A DNA stretch of 64,000 bases from Prosapia bicincta (lineage: Eukaryota > Arthropoda > Insecta > Hemiptera > Cercopidae). A program made the translations under genes and the position numbers. Location of the stretch: assembly GCA_036971475.1 (NCBI GenBank), contig JBAIZL010000006.1, forward strand, positions 136,061,731 to 136,125,730, given 5' to 3'. Positions 11,455 to 23,880 of this stretch are shown here, piece by piece (position 1 is the first letter of the stretch; every line of letters begins with the position of its first letter). The notes below the pieces were generated by a model. It saw nothing but the letters and a program-made list of their open reading frames with translations. It did no database searches and was not told the DNA's origin.

Positions 11455-11799
11455 GATAAACATGATATAATTTCTATTAATTATCATTTAACAATATTTG
11501 CTATTTTCACTTCATGTTCTTGTAAATATATCATGCAATAAAAATTAAAACTGTGGCGTATTCTACACCACTTATAGCTTTATAATTAAACGCAATATAA
11601 TTTCTATAGATTATTATTTTTAGAATAAATAAATTATTTAGCAATTTCTTCCAGTTTTAATTTTATCCCCTTTTAAATATATATGACAAGATCAAAATTC
11701 TTAAAGTACTCAGTATTGAAATTTTTTATTAATAATATACTTGATTTAATATCTGTTGATTATCATTTACTGGTTGTGCTAGTTTCACTTCATCCTGTG

Positions 11800-13050
11800 T
11801 TAATATAAGACCAGGCAAACATAAAACACAGGAATATAAAATTTGTTTTCAGGGCCAACTCTCTATCCTGTGGCTAGAGTAGCTGTTGCAGTTCCCATTA
11901 TTAACACTTAGTACTTGACTGTCGGGCGAGGCCTGCTTAGCATATATTGTCGTTTACTCGCATGCCGCATGTCACCCTCTACGATTTTTAATGCGTATTA
12001 CTCGTTGACATTGAATCTTTTGTGCTGCACAACTCTATTGACAATAATTTGAATAAATTAAAAATATATTTGAATCTGTAAGTCACCACGAAATCAAGTT
12101 TTTGCCGTTACGGTGTATGCTGCAAGAAGGGTACAGTCTGCAGTTTATTTGTTTACTTTCAATTTGCCATACCTTCTATATCACGTGCAATTAATGATTT
12201 TGATATTCGTGATCATTTACTTGATCCTGATTTACTGGTTATGTAAGTGTTTTTGAACCATACTATGGTCACAAATTTCCAATTCATTAGGCTAGGCCTT
12301 TAAGATCTAGCTGATCACTATAATACACTTTACAGTTTTACAAGGTCATTTATAACAAACAAAGCTATTTACTTCATAACACAAATTCGATATTAAAAAC
12401 TAAATAACATGGTTTTTCAATGACTGTGAACATATATCCATTTAAACATACATCATGATGAGTTGTTCTAGAAGTGTTGCAATGTTGATACTCATGGTAT
12501 TCAGTCAGTGTCCATCAAGAATATCTATGCTTATATTTACATAAAAGCCGTTTATTTCTTTTCTAATTATAAATTCATGGAACTTGTAATTATAAATTTC
12601 AATAGAACTACTTCAATGTTTTTATTTTAAAGTATTGAACTGAGATAAGAAAGGTTTTTATCTAATCTTTGAGTTGACCTAAACATATGCAGTTCATGTA
12701 ACATTGAATTTTCAGAGCCTTATAATCAAGTAAACTTTGCCCAGTATAAGAAGAAAAAGTTCTCAGTTTTAACTAATTATAATTATAATTGCACAGGTCT
12801 GCAAAAAAAACTTTTTAAAAAATTGTTTTGATTTTGTTAACTGATCTTTATGTAGTTTTTTACGTTGATTTCAAAAATGACATTGTTTTTATCTATCACG
12901 TAAGGTTTGCCTAAAACATAAGGATGAAATAATTGAAAAAGTTCAAAAAACCGAGGAATTGTGGATTTATTATTATTATTTTAACACGAAGTAAAAGCAA
13001 AAAAGGCAATGTTACATAGCTAAACTAAGCATAATAGTGTTTGCAAAGTG
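11800..13050. other. Pdk intron sequence, nothing recognised
   Basis: AT-rich with a somewhat GC-richer patch at 11850-11990. No frame or repeat family recognised. Confidence 0.5.
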
Positions 13051-13786
13051 ATTATAAGTCTTTGTAAAAACGTTTTCTTTTTCTGTCAAAGCTTCTTTTG
13101 GTACTTTTTTGGCTGTGTTCTTGTGAATTTTCCCTTTTTAACATCCAACAGTAGTCTGCCATCACGTTAACATTCCTCCGACCTTGATATCTGCGTTCCA
13201 TTCCTTTTATGTCTTGATGAAACCGTTCTCCTTGTTCCTCACTTACAGCCCCTAGATTTTCGGGAAAGTAGTCCAGATGTGAGTGAAGGAAATAGACTTT
13301 GACACTCATGTTGCAGCCCAACATTTTGTAGTTTTGTACCAATTCAGCAACCAAAGTTTTGTAGTTTGGGTCTTTTTTGTTTCTAAGAAAGCCTGTTACA
13401 ACAAGTTCAAATGAATCCCAGGCATTTTTTTCTTTCATTTCCATTTTAGTGACAAAACTTTCATCTTTTAAACGTTTTCTTATGTCAGGCCCAATAAAGA
13501 CTCCTTCTTTTAGTTTAGCATCGGATATACCAGGAAACTTTTCAGAAAGATACTTGAAACAATCTCCTTCTTTGTCTAATGCTTTCACAAACTGTTTCAT
13601 TATCCCCAATTTCATATAAAGTGGTGGAAGTAAGATTTTTTTAGGATCCACTAAACTTTGTTTTTCAAGATTTTTAACTCTAGGAATAAGACCGTTTCTT
13701 ATTGGCCACACCTGCTTGAGATAGTGTTGTTTCCTGTCACGGCTATCCCATTCACATAGGAAACATGGAAACTTAGTGCAACCACT
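13051..13786 (-). pseudogene. Recurrent arthropod protein family, C-terminal part (no recognised function)
   Basis: The frame is open from 13786 down to the stop near 13051, about 245 codons, but has no ATG at its upstream end; the first usable codon of the 219-residue version is GTG at 13711. Upstream residues continue the same protein (CTKFPCFLCEWDSRDRKQHY), so the copy is cut off by a stop at 13787-13789. Further in are LLPPLYMKLGIMKQFVKALD, VFIGPDIRKRL and EEQGERFHQDI. I recall this family as highly repeated in aphid, other arthropod and Hydra genomes, which suggests it travels with a mobile element. The Cys pairs could bind metal. It lies in a Pdk intron on the opposite strand. Confidence 0.6.
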
Positions 13787-14345
13787 TTATTAGACAGTAG
13801 GTTTAGGGAGGGGGCCGACAGACTGACACATACATGCCTTGTTCCAGTAGGAACTGGATTTTCCCATTTTAGATTTGTTTTGTTATTGAAATAAATAGAT
13901 TAAAACTGTATTTTATCTTAGATATACACTCACATTGTGTAGTAACTTGTTCATCATAAAAGCTCCATAATTCAGACTCAATTTATCGCTTATATAGGCT
14001 ATATAATACAGAAACATCGAACCCATACCGAACCTAAAAACCCATTTAATAAGAAAATAATCAGGTGAAATTTGTGACTTATCTATAGGTGATAGAATGT
14101 TTTTACTATTTTTCCGTTATCTGCACTCAAAATACTGTTAAAATCACTAGTTAAATATCCTACAATTTTTTCATCGCAGGGCTGTGTTATGTTTTATATT
14201 TTAATGTTCATTTCTTAATGTTTAAAAAGTATTTCCTTTAACTTGAAAAATCTTTCTTTGAAAAAAAATTATTTCCCAAGTACTTTTTAAAAATTGAACT
14301 GATTTTCTCCATAAGCTCAGTTGTTGTATCTTCTACTTGATTTGG

Positions 14346-14519
14346 TCATCTTTTACATTCAGAAAATATGTATTTGTCATCAGCATTACTAAAGCTTGTC
14401 ACTTCAGACGAAAGGAAAATAAATTCCTCATGTGAAAAGTAGTCCTTATGTATTTTTACATTAAACTTCTCTAATAACAAGTTCAAACCAAGTTCAGATT
14501 TAGGCAAGTTTGTTTGTGG
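14346..14519 (-). pseudogene. Coding-like 57-codon open stretch, unidentified
   Basis: The frame reads PQTNLPKSELGLNLLLEKFN, then HKDYFSHEEFIFLSSEVTSF and DDKYIFSECKR before a stop. Its residue composition looks like protein, not translated AT-rich noise. It could be an N-terminal piece of the element at 13051-13786 or another fossil. Confidence 0.25.
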
Positions 14520-14858
14520 GAAACAATTGAATAATCATTTTATATGTTAACTTCGTGAAACCAGAAAGTTCCCAAGGGCTGTCCTTGTATTTCTGGACTG
14601 TAACTGAATCGAGAGTAATTGTGGTCAAGCTACAAACAAGTCCTTAAGGATCAGTGATTCAATATAACAGCTTATTCCTTTTATACATCAGAAAACTATT
14701 TAATTTAGAAGAAAATATAACTTTTTAACCATTTTAAAGAAAGGTTTATTTAAAAAAATTCTTCCATTCAGATGAAATAATTTTATCAAAATGAAATTTT
14801 TATTTTGTTTACTTTCCATAGAAAGTTTTAAAATTAGGATTTTTTTGCTCTTTTCCAG

Positions 14859-15043
14859 ATTTTGCAAAGCCTTGATAAAAATTCGTAACAGGCACACAGA
14901 TGTTGTACAAACAATGGCTCAGGGAGTATTAGAATTAAAGGACTCTCATGAAATTGACAACCACACAGAGCACAGTATTCAATACTTTCTTGATCGCTTT
15001 TACATGTCCAGGATCAGTATCCGGATGCTCATTAACCAACACA
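14859..15043 (+). CDS. Pdk: Pdk coding exon: conserved RNRH-D segment
   Basis: The acceptor ttttccag precedes 14859 and the donor GTAAGTA starts at 15044. Translation gives [20 protein letters not shown], then [11 protein letters not shown] and [20 protein letters not shown], about residues 70-131 of the partial protein. The RNRH-D stretch corresponds to the family's H-box region, and [10 protein letters not shown] is a strong PDK signature. The ATG at 14791 lies upstream of the splice acceptor and is not used. The last base begins a Thr codon completed by the exon at 24415. Confidence 0.95.
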
Positions 15044-15652
15044 GTAAGTAGATATGGTATTGTTGGCTATTAAAGTTATTTGTAGCAAGATTTGATCTCA
15101 CAACTAGTTTCTTCTTTTTATACATAACATTCCTTGATTTCACTGAATACGTCTTTTTTAACCAACTCCAAAAAAGGAGGAGGTTCTGTATCCGATCCAT
15201 ATGTTTTTTAAAATGTTTGTTCCACAATAATTTTGGAAGTATTTAACCGATCAAAGTGATTTTGCTTGCAAATGAAAGGGGAGACCCTCCCAGTGGTCCC
15301 ACTATTGTTACATCTCAATCCGTCTGATTTGAAAACAATAATATGGTATTTTAACTTTAAAAATAACATTTGTTGAGTGAATTTTTTTCAATAAGGTTTA
15401 TGAACTGTAAAATAATTAATAAGCAAAATAAACAATTACAGCATTTGTTTTGTAGTATTCTACTACATATAAGAAAATATAAGTATCAAACTAATAGAAT
15501 TTTTTAACATATTATTTTTAGATGAATTTTAAGTTAGCTCTGTTTTCAAAAGTTTTGTATGTAGGGTTTCTTACAGTTTCATCAGAAGCTTGCTGTCCTT
15601 CTGCTGCTCTAACTTCATTAATAATATCCCAGTGTGTACTTGGTATTATTTC

Positions 15653-15930
15653 TATACTGTGGCTGTTAAGATAATATATTATCTGTGGCTATGTAAATCT
15701 CTATATTTTCTATACTGAGGCTGTCAAGATAATACATTATCTGTGGCTGTGTATATCTGTATATTTTCTGTACTGAGGCTGTTAAGATGTTACATTATCT
15801 GTGGCGGTGTATATCTGTATATTTTCTGTACTCAGGCTGTTAAGATAATATATTATCTGTGGCTGTGTTTATCTGTATATTTTCTGTACCGAGTCTGTTA
15901 AGATAATATATTATCTGTGGCTGTGTATAT
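15653..15930. repeat. 58-bp minisatellite, nearly five units
   Basis: Units start at 15653, 15711, 15769, 15827 and 15885. Most carry the perfect palindrome AGATAATATATTATCT or a close variant, followed by GTGGCTGTGTATATCTGT. Confidence 0.93.
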
Positions 15931-15931
15931 T

Positions 15932-18019
15932 TAAAGCATTATTTAAAATATTGTGTAGTAGCCTTGACAACAATCTTTAACAACACCGATAACCCAAGAA
16001 GGAGGACCGGAGGGTTGTACAATAGAGGTTTGGATGACCTGGTAGGGACAAAAAAAAATCATATTCCTTTTTAAGAAAAACATTTCCTTCTATCGGCAAT
16101 GCCAGAGTGCTGGATTTCTAACATATAGTCATACACTTCAAATCCAACCTAAAGACAAGTTTCATGCACTACAAGTTTTAAACCTATATTTGAACCTGAG
16201 TGGACTGTACTGACATTATGGCATGTAACATGTTCATGATAACTTTACTACACACAGACTAATTATAATATGTACACAGCCAATGGGGCCTAATTAGCTA
16301 CTCTAGTAGTAGGCCTAGATTTCGAAGGTGTAGACATTCAAAATTATAAATAGCTTCCATAAATATGTCAATGACAGTATAAACAAATAAATTTGTTTAT
16401 CACAAGAATAGGTGGGGTATGTTTACAACACTATAATTTGTGTTAATTTTGAAGCATTATATATGTTTTATTACTACTGATATAAACTATTTTTTTAAAA
16501 TTATTGCATTGTTTTTTACCTGTTCAATATTGGATATAAATTGTTGCAAGACTGTAAGAACAATGAATTTTTGTATAAATGAATAATTCATCATTATTAA
16601 TTAGTTTTAAATATTTAATGCATTATGTGTATTTTTCTCTAAACAATATATACTTTTTAAAATAAAAATGCAATGATATTTTGTATATCTATTGTAATTA
16701 GAAATGTATTTCAAAGAAATGTAATTAACAAGCATCTAAAAGTTATAAAATACTTGCATACATTGAAATAAAATATAATTGTTTATCAGGAACAATATAT
16801 TTGTGTATTGTCGATTTATTCCATTTGTTGCTATTTGTAAAAACAATATATAAATAACAAATTTATTCTAAAAGTATATTTAATGCAGCTCTAGCCACTG
16901 TGTAGTAGTTTAAGGTGTATTCATCCTAGCCTATATATAAACTGTTTATTGTAAACAACCGCCCAAGTACTTAATATAGTCAGCTTTCATTAGGCCTACT
17001 ATTTTAGTACCTTTGTTTAACACAACCCACCTGGGCTTCTTACCCCTCCAACTTAGCAAACAGAGATATATACAGTCTTTATTTTAATTGTGTTACTGAT
17101 TAATTCTTTGTAAAAAATGTTATTTCTTGATAAAATATTACAAAAATCATTAGTAATGCACTATTATATGTTAATTGTTCTTGTTCCCTAACAACTTCTT
17201 CTTTAAAGTACTTATTTATAGCACTAAAACTAATGAACAAAATTTTAAATCCAATATTTCAGTTGTAACTAATTTTATAACCATTTTTGAAGTGACAGTA
17301 TATAGATATCTTTAGGGGCAAATTTACTCTATATATATGCCCAATATTCATTATATTGTAGTATTGGTATATTGTATAATACTAGTAGTATTAGCTAATG
17401 ATGTATGTGTGCTATTTATTTTTATTATTTCTCTTGGTTCTTAAATGTTTAAATTATTATTATTTTTTTTAATAATAACTAATATTTTTCACTTTCTTTT
17501 ATTACATTAATTTTATCGATTAATTTTGTTATAAAAGCTACTTACTGTGAAACAGTTTCTGGCTTGAATACCAATTTGTAAAAATTACAAATACAGTAGA
17601 GTCTTGATAATCTGAACATAGTCTTAGTGTGAATATGTTCAAAGTCCAAGAAACAATAAAGAATTAAAAACATTTTACAGACAAGCTGAATTTATTTAGA
17701 TACCGATTACAAGTCGTAATCTATGGCTATCATAATTACAAACTCGTAATGTAGTACTGTTACATTAATTATTGTTAGGCCTATTTGCATTAAGGAAGTC
17801 TTTCCACTAGCACATCATTGTTTATTTACATCATGGTCAGTTTTTTTCTCTGTTTTGTTCAGGAAATGCTGTGTTCATACATGGGCCCAATGAAAGTTGA
17901 CAATTTCCTTGAAATTCTTCCACATAGTGCCAAAACCTATAAATTTAATGAATGGTCCTTTTTTATGTATGGCTGCTTTTGCTCTTTTTAGAAAAAATAA
18001 TTCAATAGATATTAATTGA
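15932..18019. other. Pdk intron sequence, nothing recognised
   Basis: Very AT-rich. A patch near 16890-17060 has more C and G and may be an old element, but I could not place it. Confidence 0.5.
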
Positions 18020-18410
18020 TTCCATCTTCATGTTAGCTACTAGTTTTTAACTAAAAACACTTGTACATATTCTTGAATTTTATAGTCCATTACGTTCGGT
18101 GAATCTTATTAATCACTTAAACAATAGTTTATGACTATCCAAACTTTGAATTTAGTAAATTTGTTAAAACTTACTGATACATGCAACACTTGCCTACAGT
18201 AGCACTTACATTTATGATTGTTGAGAGCTGTCTCGGGAGATGTGTCTCGTCAACTCAGACTGTAACTCTCCTGGTCTGTAACTTAAGTTCTGAGTTGACA
18301 ATGGGACACATTTCCTGAAATGACCATTCTCATTATAAAAATAAGTGCTACTATAGGCAAGTGTTGTTACATACTAACATATGTACAAGTGTTTTTAGTT
18401 AATTCAATAG
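18020..18410. mobile_element. Nested MITEs (family B inside family A)
   Basis: Outer arms ACTAAAAACACTTGTACATA (about 18050-18070) and its reverse complement (18380-18400) bound the element. Inner arms (CACTTGCCTACAGTAGCACT near 18188 and its inverted partner near 18350) belong to the same family A, as in the copy at 56440-56745. Between outer and inner left arms, 18073-18180 matches family B (see 36276-36450 and 52060-52295). Confidence 0.65.
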
Positions 18411-19179
18411 AAACAAAGAAACAAAAGTCAACAACATTCAGTTGTGTTAAAGAAACAAAAGTTAATCATCGATAAAAAATAAGCTATCACTCATTCTGTG
18501 AGTTTTAGATTTTGTTGCTAGGAGTTATCACTACTATTTACCATGTCTTTGTTCTAAGGGTCTAGAGGCTATAATGCTATGCATCTCTTTTAGAATAATG
18601 TTACTTTATTTTGCATTCAATATGTTTACATTTTAGAAATAACTGTAATATTTGATAGATATTTGCTCATTCAGAACTATATTAGAGTAATATTCATATT
18701 AATACATTACAAATTTAAAAGATTTAAGTCCTATTGATCTAAAACAACGGAATAATATATTCCCAACTTCTATTTTATGTACTATAATCTATCTTGCTGA
18801 TAATTGAGTAAAACATTGTGTACTAAGAAAGTATCACGATTAATCAATTATTATGAGGTTTTCTCTCTAAGTCTCTTTAGATTTGAGGTAACCACTTTGC
18901 CATTTACTATTAAACTGAATGAAACCAGATGCTGCTACACAGACAACAAATTTCTAAATCAGTTTGGTTAATTATATACAGTAGAGTGGATTATTCAAAC
19001 TAGTTGGAACAGGATAGTGTTACAATATTCAAATTGTTTGGATAACCAAACATATGTTACAATAAATATAATCTACAGTTTACATATAGAGTACACCATT
19101 GCCCACTATGTACAGAGGTTTACATTCTATTACTATACTACCAATTAGTTATTTTAAAGAGTATGCATAGCCTTTAGAG

Positions 19180-19297
19180 CAGGGGTTCCCAAACTTTTTG
19201 GTACCACACCCCCTCTTCTTGAAATGAAAGCCTCCCACCCCCTCCACTTCAAACTATAAATAAATTAAATAAATGTTAAGGGCATATTAAAAAAACA

Positions 19298-19353
<56 letters not shown>

Positions 19354-19881
19354 TGTTTCTATAATATTTTTAGTTTAGTTCTAGTAGAGCTTAAAGCTTA
19401 TTTAGGAAATTTGGGACTAGATAGGAGACTGACAGACTTACCTTTTGGCAATAGTCCAAAACTGCAATCTCTTGGAAATAAATAAATAGACACACATAAA
19501 AAACATTACACTATTGAAATGTTTCGATCATACAATGATCCTTATCAATCAAAAAAGAGGAAGAAAAAAAGCTTTTTAAAGCAATAGTTGCCACATTGAA
19601 TGACAAACATTCTTTTCGTGACACTTTTGTACTACTATACTTTCCAAGCTGTAATGATCATTTAATTTCAAGTTTACAAAATTTGCACAACCTCTACTTG
19701 TATTTCTTTTATAAATGCATACATTTCATTTAAATTTTCTGAACATCGTGTTCAGTAAAATTACCTGTGTAAAAAAATCTGCAGTGTAAATTTAGTTTTA
19801 AATTTTAATTAAATGAAAATTTATCTTACTATTTTCCAAGTGGTCTCGCACCCCCTTGACTTGCCAGTTTGGGAATCCATG
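19180..19881. mobile_element. hAT-type non-autonomous element
   Basis: The left end is CAGGGGTTCCCAAACTTTTT and the right end, read inward, is CATGGATTCCCAAACTGGCA. Flanks are ctttagag (19172-19179) and ctttagaa (19882-19889), an 8-bp target duplication with one mismatch, as for hAT elements. There is no transposase. It contains a (TA)n tract at 19303-19348. Confidence 0.8.
19303..19348. repeat. (TA)n microsatellite
   Basis: About 23 TA units inside the hAT-type element. The following 19460-19570 resembles 49120-49230 (TATTGAAATGTTTCGATCAT), which is also next to a (TA)n tract. Confidence 0.95.
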
Positions 19882-20745
19882 CTTTAGAATAATTTAATAG
19901 TACATTACAATACAGCCCTGCAGGGGTGTGTGGACTAGCCACACATACTAAGAGGGGATTGGCATTTATCGCGGTACCCCAGGCTAACATTCAACTTCAC
20001 TTAAGTATACACTTCATACACTTACGATAAACACCACATCCACAACACAATCTTTACAAATTAACACTCACATCTTCTCTGTAGGTGATTTTGACTGATC
20101 AGAACCGTTGCACGTTGGGAGGGCTGAAAAGACCAGAGCTTGACTAACTCTCATTCGGGACGGTGATGTGAGCTTGCTCTGCCGAAGATGTACGCAGGGT
20201 TTCTGGTCTGCCAGCTGCTTCGGTTCTTGGTCAGGGAGTGTCCGCAGTGCACCGGTGTCGGAGCCTGTGCACAGTAGTATGAGTTCTCGACTGATGCCCA
20301 TCCAGTCGAGCTAAGGAGAAACGCAATAGGCCCCAGAATTCCTGGGATTGGAAATGATCTTTATGTGATCCAAGGGTGTACCCGTTCCTATAGTCCTGCT
20401 CCTAACGCCTAACACGATGGCTGGCTTGAAAATTTTATGGAAAACAATAATACGTATAATGGAGTAAGATTAAAGATGACATGTCAAGGTTTCACTTGAT
20501 AAGCCTAAGGTTGACGAGGGGAGTAGAAAGTTGATGGTGACAACGTAACAGACCTTGCCATCAGGAAAGTATTTAATATTTTCTAGTGCCGAGGAAGGGA
20601 AAGATCTTTCAAAAGTTTCTCCTTTCCTTATTAACAAGGCTATCACTGCTTGTGCTGGGGGTCCTGTAGCCTCTATTAGAAACTTAAAAACGGAACACTG
20701 CTAGTTGCAACCTCCACTGAGAGACAAACTTGTTCTCTTTCAAAA

Positions 20746-21344
20746 ATGACCTCTTTCTTTGACCAGGTCATGGTATCTGTGGCTCCCCATAGATCCTTCA
20801 ACTCTTCAAGGAGGGTCATTACATGTAGAAATCTTATGAACGTGTCTGTGGATAAAATTAAATCAGAACTGGCTTCTCAGTCAGTAATGGACGATTTACC
20901 AATAACGAAGACTGACAAGGGTATTAAAGTTGCAACAGCCTTGTTTATTTTGATATTAGGAAAACCGGATTTACCTGAATACATTCATGCAGGTTACCAG
21001 AGGCTCTCAGTGAGGACATATATGTGGCTAACCCATGGAGATGTTTCAAGTGCCAACATTTCGGGCCCATTAGTTCTTCTTGTTCGAAGCAGGGCGTATG
21101 CGGTCATTGTAGTATCGAAGGTCATGAAGAGAAGGAGTGCGCCAACTTCAGTGGTGAACACCAAGCGCGAACTTTTAACTGCCCTACCTTTAAGGAAGAG
21201 AAGTCTATCCTGAGCATCATGGCCAAAGAAAAAAAGCGTTTTCCGAAGCAAGAAAGCTTTATTGATCTGCCAAGCGAAGGTAGACAGAAAATGGTATGCT
21301 GCAACTTTGACCACTGCAAAGTCATCATGTACAAATTGTGCTGA
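20746..21344 (+). pseudogene. LINE ORF1 (gag-like) with CCHC knuckles, frameshifted
   Basis: The first frame (20746-21213) begins MTSFFDQVMVSVAPHRSFNS and reads through a gag-like core to about 21020. The second frame (from 21024) then carries PWRCFKCQHFGPISSSC and VCGHCSIEGHEEKEC, two zinc knuckles typical of LINE ORF1 proteins that bind the element RNA. The shift near 21010-21030 separates them. Confidence 0.7.
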
Positions 21345-21799
21345 CCGGACATGAAAAATAGAAGTGCTCACCGAACAAGTAACTCGCCTTCTTTCTTTAG
21401 TTACGAATGGCCCATCTATTAATGTGGTACAACCTGCTACCCCTTCTACGAGAGGGGTCTGTACAAGAAGCAGGTCTCTGACCGATACTGGTAGTTCGAC
21501 GCAGAAGAAATTTTCATCTGACAGAAAGCCTTTTGTGTCAAATGTAATGCGGAAAAAAATGACAAGAATGTTAATCAAAATCGGCACCGGCAGTAACAGC
21601 TGCCAAAAAAACTAATACTATAAAAGGAGAGCATGCTAAAGCCTCACCTCCTAAATCCAAAACTTCCTCTGATTCCATCCCTGAACAGGTGGATATGGAA
21701 TTAGGGGAATCTAAGCCTGGGACGTCTAATCAATGTCCCAGGTGAAAAAATAGAGAGAGCACCAATGGGCGTCAGATCAATCCATTGCTAAGTTGATAA

Positions 21800-22470
21800 A
21801 TGTCTGCAATTAGCAAGTCAGTGATACAATGGAACATCTACAATGTTAGGAGTCACATAGAAGATCTTAAAGTACTCGTGCCAGGTGTGTACCCAATGTT
21901 TGTATGTCTACAGGAGACACATCTCCACGAATTGCATAATTTCCATGTAAGGGAGTTTTCAGTTTTTAGATCGGACTACTTTGTTACTGAAGATCGAACT
22001 AGAGGTGGCGTAGCCATCCTAGCCCATAACTGTATTGATGTTGTTTCTCTAAACCTAATAACCCCTTTACAAGCAGTAACCGTTTAAACAGTTTTCCCGT
22101 ATAAAATTACTGTGTGTTGCGTCTACTACTTGCCACCACAAGAAAATCTGCAACACAGTGATTTAGTGAACTTAATAAGCCAGTTACTGACTCTTTTCTT
22201 ATTGGTAGGAGATTTTAATGCCCACCATTTGACTTGGGGATCTTCGACTTGCAACTTTGAGGTCAACTTGTGGAGAGTGTAAGAACGGAACTGGACTTAT
22301 GTCTGCTGAAGGACGGTTCACCTACTCACTTAGCAGCATCTACTGGTGGATGGACAGCAGTTGACCTGACTTTATGCAGCCCCATTCTGGCTATTAGATG
22401 CACATGGTCAGCGTTTAACGACATGTATGGAAGTGACCATGTGCCCATTAGTAACAATTTACGTTAGTCC
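21800..22470 (+). pseudogene. LINE ORF2 endonuclease domain, broken
   Basis: Apurinic-type endonuclease motifs appear in order: VIQWNIYNVRSHIEDLK, LQETHLHELHNF, TRGGVAILAH, GDFNAHHLTWGS (about 22210) and SDHVPI (22434-22450). A stop near 22087 and shifts break the frame. The domain nicks target DNA to start reverse transcription. Confidence 0.75.
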
Positions 22471-22839
22471 TCTCTCTGTTATGTTTGACATCCCTGTTGG
22501 ATTTTAGGGAAAGCCAACTGGGACGCCTTTTCAAAATATTTTGTATCACTTGACATAGATTACCTGACAACCATTGATGCAATTGTTGAAAATTTTACTA
22601 AGACCATTTTGAATGCCGCTGAAAAGATCATTCCTAAATCATCTGTTCACGCACGCCGTCCACCTGCCCCGTGGCGGAAGAGCTCTAAGGTGATTTAAGC
22701 GACAACCAACAAATGAGCACCTACAGGAATATAAAACACTCTGTGCGAAAACACAGAGGATATTTAGGCTGAGTAGGATAAATTCTTGGGCACAGTACAT
22801 TAGTACAATTACACGAACAACTCCATCTTCCGCGGTTAA

Positions 22840-23880
22840 GATCAGTTTGTGGCACTTCCATTTCGTTGCCAGTCATTGCGCTGAAGCACCCAGATGGAAG
22901 ATTGATCACAAACAGTTGTGGTATTGCTAATGTACTAGGAACATCATTTTCTAACTTTTCTACTACTACAGCCTATAATAATAAATTCCAAACAGCCGAA
23001 CTGAAGGAAGAAGCAATACCATTTACTGTTGGGTTGTCTGGGGGCTCTCCCCTATGAACACCCCTTTCTCAATAGCAGAATTGGAGTCAGCTCTCGCATC
23101 GAGGGGTTCTGCACCAGGTCCTGATTCCATTTTATACTCCAAGCTGAAACATCTACCATCATCGGCAAAACTTATCCTCCTTCGAATATACAATCGTTTA
23201 TTCGAGGAGAGGTCTATCCCCGATGCATGGTTAGAAGCTACTGTAATTCCTCTTTTAAAACCAGGTGAAGACAAAACCAATCCCAGTAATTACAGGCCTA
23301 TATCTCTTACAAGCGTCTTGTGCAAACTACTGGAGAAGATGATCAACTGCCGTCTTATCTGGTACCTAGAAACCAACGAACAGTGTGGTTTTAGACATGG
23401 ATGATCATCCGTTGACCAATTGGTTTTGTTAGAATCTGTTATTCAAAATGCTTTACTCTTGCGCCAAACACTCGTTGCTGTTTTCTTTGATCTTGAGAAA
23501 ACATATGATATGGTGTGGAAAAGAGGAATTTTAAATACGTTAAAGTCATGGGGTATACAGGGCAACATCCTAACATTCATTGCAAACTTTCTGTTAAGTA
23601 GGTCCTTTCGCATTCGTCTTGGAGGGACATATTCAAATAGTTGTGAACAGGAGAATAGTGTTCCGCAGGGCAGCGTAACGCTGTCTTTATGTCAGTTAGT
23701 GCTGGAAATACCATCACAATCTGTCATATACTGGTAGATTATGTTGGTTTGAAGCATGTTCGTGACAGCTTTAATTTGCAAGTGAGTTTGAAGCTGGTGT
23801 TCAAGGACGATGTCGCGGCCGTCGACCATGTCATCAAATTCCTTCGCTACCTAAGTATTCTATTAAAATTTAATATTTAA
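22840..23880 (+). pseudogene. LINE ORF2 reverse transcriptase (half) joined to C-terminus
   Basis: RT motifs seen: ALASRGSAPGPDSILYSKLK, PLLKPGEDKTNPSNYRPISL (motif 1), EQCGFRHG, VFFDLEKTYDMVWKRGI (motif A, catalytic Asp) and ENSVPQGSV (motif B). The FADD box is absent. After about 23690 the sequence reads ITICHILVDY and onward, the cluster normally found after RNase H. A stop at 23402 and shifts also disable it. Confidence 0.75.

Noticed and set aside
15653..15930. CRISPR-like array
   Set aside because: Units are contiguous 58-bp tandem repeats without spacers, in an animal intron.
20994..21587. 197-codon open frame on the - strand
   Set aside because: It lies opposite the LINE ORF1 zinc-knuckle region; the + strand has recognisable motifs and this one none.
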